Source: UBA7446 sp964014735 (lineage in GTDB: Bacteria > Bacteroidota > Bacteroidia > Flavobacteriales > Flavobacteriaceae). From it: DNA of 8,475 nt. The notes beneath the pieces are model-generated. The model was not told the DNA's origin. It made no database searches and saw only the letters and a list, made by a program, of their open reading frames with translations. The position numbers and the translations under genes were made by a program. The stretch lies in assembly GCA_964014735.1 (NCBI GenBank), contig CAXHBH010000046.1:1-8475 (forward strand), given 5' to 3'. This document shows, in pieces, positions 6,484-8,475 of the stretch. Positions within the stretch are counted from its first letter, which is position 1. Each line of letters starts with the position of its first letter.

Positions 6484-8103
6484 CTATTTTTTTATCATTT
6501 TAAAGACCTTAGCATTTGTTGCGTTTTTAATTTCAATCATATAAAGCCCCGATTTTAAAGCACTAACATCAAGTGTGTTGGTAACTTCACACTGGATGTG
6601 TAATTTACCTAACATGTCAAATACAGATGCTTGTACTGGTGCATTAAGACCTGAAATATTTAAGCTTGAACTAACGGGATTTGGATAGACCTTAATGATT
6701 TGATTTGCAAAATCAAAAGTGGATAATGTATGAACTCCAATGTACGTCCAAGTGTCTTTATCATAAACAATCCATTCTGAATCTTCACCAGTTGTCCCCG
6801 CACTTGCAGTGAAGTTATTATTTCCTTGCGTGACTGATGATTTTCTAACAAGTGTTTTGTCTTTAGTTGCATTAGCTACTCCTGCCACATTCCAACCACT
6901 CCCAGGATCAGCATTAAAATCTCCTATTATATCTATTATGACATAAGATTCAGAAGTCCCTTTAGCCAATGCATATCCATCATCTCCATTGAAATTTGCA
7001 TTGCCTGTTTCACCTCCAATGGCAACTGCGTCTAAAATAGTTTGGGCAGACCCAGAGTTTGCCCATATGTAGGTTTCGCCGGATGCTATTGTAGCTCCAG
7101 CGCTAAAAAGATCGAAATACTCATGCAAATCAAAAATTGTCGAACCATTTGACACAGAAGCTATTGCGTATGCTGACAAATCAACGGTTTGGTCTGTAGG
7201 GTTGTATATTTCGAGATATTTATTGTTGCTACTGCCTTCTGAATATTCACTTATAAACAAATCTTGGGCTAAATTTTGAACAAATGGATCAGCGAATACC
7301 TCCCCGGAAAGTACTACAACTTTACTTTCTCCAGAAGATATAATACCCAAATTACCAGTGTATGTGTTTATAGGTTTGCCAGAAGATAATTTAACGTAGA
7401 CAGTAGTCGCAGAAACTGAACCGCTAGAAGCATCCAATGTAATATCACCAGTATTATACGTATTGTCATCTAATGAGATTTCAAAGTCAGAATTTGGTGA
7501 TATAGTTATATCTTCAGTTAAGTTAAGCCCAGAAACATCAAAAGATCCACTAACAAGTGAACTATTTCCATCAACATAACCGAGCCCCCCAACTGATGTC
7601 TTCGAAATAGTTACAGAAGGATCTGAGGTGTAAGCATTTAAGAGGATATTCCTCAATCTAACTCCCCTGCCAGATGTACCTGAATTGGTTAGCTTTATGA
7701 CAATAGTTGATGAGAGATTGGCTATGGAAAATGTGCCAGAGTTAATGTATGAGGAACCTGTCGTAACAACGGAGGTGCCAACGACTGAGAAACTTTGCCC
7801 ACCATCAGTAGAGACCTCAACTTGTAATTTGTTGTGTGTGCCACCACCAAAAGAAGCAATACTAGCTGTTAATTCAGCAGAGCTGTAGGAAGACAAATCA
7901 TAAGAACTAGTAATCAACTCATCGCTAGGGTCACCCGGATCCAATAAATAATAAGAATTTTTGTCAAATGCCTGAGAAGTAACATTGTTATTTGCAACCC
8001 AACCATCAGGAAGAGCTCCACCACCAGCGACATTAAAAATCTCTGTTTGGCTAACTACCAAAAAAGGAAGAAAGAATAAAGTAATTAGTAAATATTTTTT
8101 CAT
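6484..8103 (-). CDS. Secreted lamin-tail-domain protein with T9SS sorting domain
   Basis: From the ATG at 8103 the product has 539 residues; an in-frame TTG at 8127 adds eight residues but sits inside a promoter-like element and was rejected. Residues 1-18 are a signal peptide (MKKYLL, ending VVS|Q). Residues about 20-160 form a beta-sandwich resembling choice-of-anchor or carbohydrate-binding modules. Residues about 163-270 form an Ig-like repeat typical of Bacteroidota surface proteins (GSFDVSGLNL, then VYVKLSSGKP). Residues about 281-458 are a lamin-tail domain: LFISEYSEGSSNNKYLEIYN at 282-301, NGDDGYALAKG at 372-382, and DIIGDFNADPGSGW at 391-404. Residues about 470-539 are a T9SS type A sorting domain (VYPNPVSSSLNISG, then FDMLGK, LKSGLYMIEI). 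No catalytic motif is visible. It would be a surface-attached or released adhesive protein. Bacterial lamin-tail domains are known from secreted nucleases and membrane-associated hydrolases, including EEP-type enzymes, so its position facing an EEP gene is suggestive. Confidence 0.9.
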   Translation of the reverse strand: MKKYLLITLFFLPFLVVSQTEIFNVAGGGALPDGWVANNNVTSQAFDKNSYYLLDPGDPSDELITSSYDLSSYSSAELTASIASFGGGTHNKLQVEVSTDGGQSFSVVGTSVVTTGSSYINSGTFSIANLSSTIVIKLTNSGTSGRGVRLRNILLNAYTSDPSVTISKTSVGGLGYVDGNSSLVSGSFDVSGLNLTEDITISPNSDFEISLDDNTYNTGDITLDASSGSVSATTVYVKLSSGKPINTYTGNLGIISSGESKVVVLSGEVFADPFVQNLAQDLFISEYSEGSSNNKYLEIYNPTDQTVDLSAYAIASVSNGSTIFDLHEYFDLFSAGATIASGETYIWANSGSAQTILDAVAIGGETGNANFNGDDGYALAKGTSESYVIIDIIGDFNADPGSGWNVAGVANATKDKTLVRKSSVTQGNNNFTASAGTTGEDSEWIVYDKDTWTYIGVHTLSTFDFANQIIKVYPNPVSSSLNISGLNAPVQASVFDMLGKLHIQCEVTNTLDVSALKSGLYMIEIKNATNAKVFKMIKK

Positions 8104-8124
8104 AATTATAAGTTTAAATTTTAT

Positions 8125-8132
8125 CAAATCTA
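8125..8132 (-). promoter_or_regulatory. Candidate -7 element of the lamin-tail gene
   Basis: Read on the minus strand this is TAGATTTG, an exact match to TAnnTTTG, 21 bases upstream of the ATG at 8103. Its TTTG contains the rejected upstream TTG start. A good -33 TTTG at the expected distance is not visible; TTTTCTG about 13 bases upstream is a poor candidate. Confidence 0.4.
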
Positions 8133-8344
8133 AATTTTTATTATTCAGAAAATCCTGTAGAACAATTTATTAACATAAATTTTATGATTTAATAGAATTA
8201 GACCTTTAGTTCTAGCAAGATAATAACAAATTAGCTTCTAATATATAAATAATGTAAAAAGCCTAAAAATAAATTTCCAGAGTTTTCTGAAATGTTATCC
8301 GCAGCTTTGTTGTGTTTTAAAGTGGAGTCGGAGGGAAACGAGCA

Positions 8345-8376
8345 TTTGTCCGCTAATGTATAGTCAATAGGACAAA
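8345..8376. repeat. Inverted repeat TTTGTCC/GGACAAA
   Basis: TTTGTCC at 8345-8351 is perfectly complementary to GGACAAA at 8370-8376 across an 18-base loop. It is not followed by a T-tract on either strand, so it does not look like an intrinsic terminator. It could be an operator, an RNA stem or part of a larger repeat. Confidence 0.5.
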
Positions 8377-8421
8377 ATATGGTTAAAAACACCTGTCAAA
8401 CCCCTTTTTCTACTTTTAGCG

Positions 8422-8439
8422 TGTCCAGTTAATTAGACA
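8422..8439. repeat. 18-bp imperfect palindrome
   Basis: TGTCCAGTTAATTAGACA is self-complementary at 14 of 18 positions, with perfect TGTC/GACA ends and a TTAA centre. It could be a dimeric regulator's operator or the end of an insertion element; nothing else in the window settles this, and no transposase is present. Confidence 0.45.
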
Positions 8440-8451
8440 TTAAAGAACATA

Positions 8452-8475
8452 TTACTTGTCGCTATCCTTGTCGCT
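8452..8475 (-). CDS. Possible last codons of a minus-strand gene from the right
   Basis: Read on the minus strand from the edge, one frame gives S-D-K-D-S-D-K and then TAA. The underlying DNA is a 12-bp-period direct repeat, CTTGTCGCT at 8455-8463 and again at 8467-8475. A charged repetitive C-terminal tail would explain the repeat. Seven codons are far too few to be sure, and the family is unknown. Confidence 0.25.
   Translation of the reverse strand, partial: SDKDSDK

Larger units (their letters stand above)
8133..8475. other. Right-hand intergenic region without a complete gene
   Basis: About 340 bases carry no convincing complete coding frame. The part from 8133 to about 8280 is very AT-rich and includes a 7-bp AT-only inverted repeat, AATTTAT/ATAAATT, at 8164-8181. 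From about 8297 to 8355 the sequence becomes richer in G and C and contains nested short inverted words. A hairpin, an 18-bp palindrome and a short direct repeat follow and are listed separately. No tRNA or rRNA could be assigned. Confidence 0.6.

Noticed and set aside
8104..8127. Upstream TTG at 8127 for the lamin-tail protein
   Set aside because: The ATG at 8103 gives a standard MKK signal peptide, and the TTG lies within a TAnnTTTG promoter-like element.
7685..8173. Two short plus-strand frames opposite the lamin-tail gene's 5' part
   Set aside because: They lie mostly antisense to a clear secreted protein and have no upstream promoter or recognisable domain.
8320..8352. Possible tRNA 3' end
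   Set aside because: The GGAGTCGGAGGGAA stretch recalls the reverse complement of a tRNA arm, but no T-loop, anticodon arm or acceptor stem could be assembled.
8379..8432. 17-codon plus-strand frame starting at ATG 8379
   Set aside because: The peptide has low information, no family resemblance and no supporting upstream signal.

Overview
The window is AT-rich DNA that reads as a member of the Bacteroidota, most likely a marine or other free-living flavobacterium. This follows from protein families rather than from any marker gene. Two products end in type IX secretion (T9SS) type A sorting domains. One lipoprotein has a DUF5689-like core. The large receptor begins with a carboxypeptidase-regulatory-like domain, a layout typical of Bacteroidota. 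Start sites lack Shine-Dalgarno sequences, and TAnnTTTG-type -7 promoter elements lie upstream of coding starts.

Layout from left to right: the first 72 bases are an open plus-strand frame that looks like the tail of a gene running in from the left. A tight minus-strand operon fills 168-5337. Read in its own direction it encodes a TonB-dependent receptor, a DUF5689/choice-of-anchor-J lipoprotein and a secreted endonuclease I with a T9SS tail, with gaps of 10 and 3 bases. A 63-base divergent promoter region follows. A plus-strand endonuclease/exonuclease/phosphatase (EEP) family gene occupies 5401-6441. A strong bidirectional terminator sits between it and a convergent minus-strand gene at 6484-8103, which encodes a secreted lamin-tail-domain protein with a T9SS tail. 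The last 372 bases hold no convincing complete gene. They contain a GC-richer block with inverted repeats, an 18-bp imperfect palindrome, and possibly the last codons of a minus-strand gene entering from the right.

The simplest functional reading, which is inference, is a nucleic-acid scavenging locus. Endonuclease I would be exported through the outer membrane and would cut extracellular DNA or RNA. The lipoprotein, possibly surface exposed, would bind the products and hand them to the TonB-dependent receptor, in the role SusD plays for glycans. The EEP enzyme has a signal peptide but no T9SS tail, so it may act in the periplasm on imported fragments. The lamin-tail protein would be a surface adhesin or nucleic-acid-associated scaffold. 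Endonuclease I and EEP are confident family calls; that they share a pathway rests on gene context.

Three of the five main genes (receptor, endonuclease I, EEP) appear to start with TTG, because no in-frame ATG exists that would keep the signal peptide.
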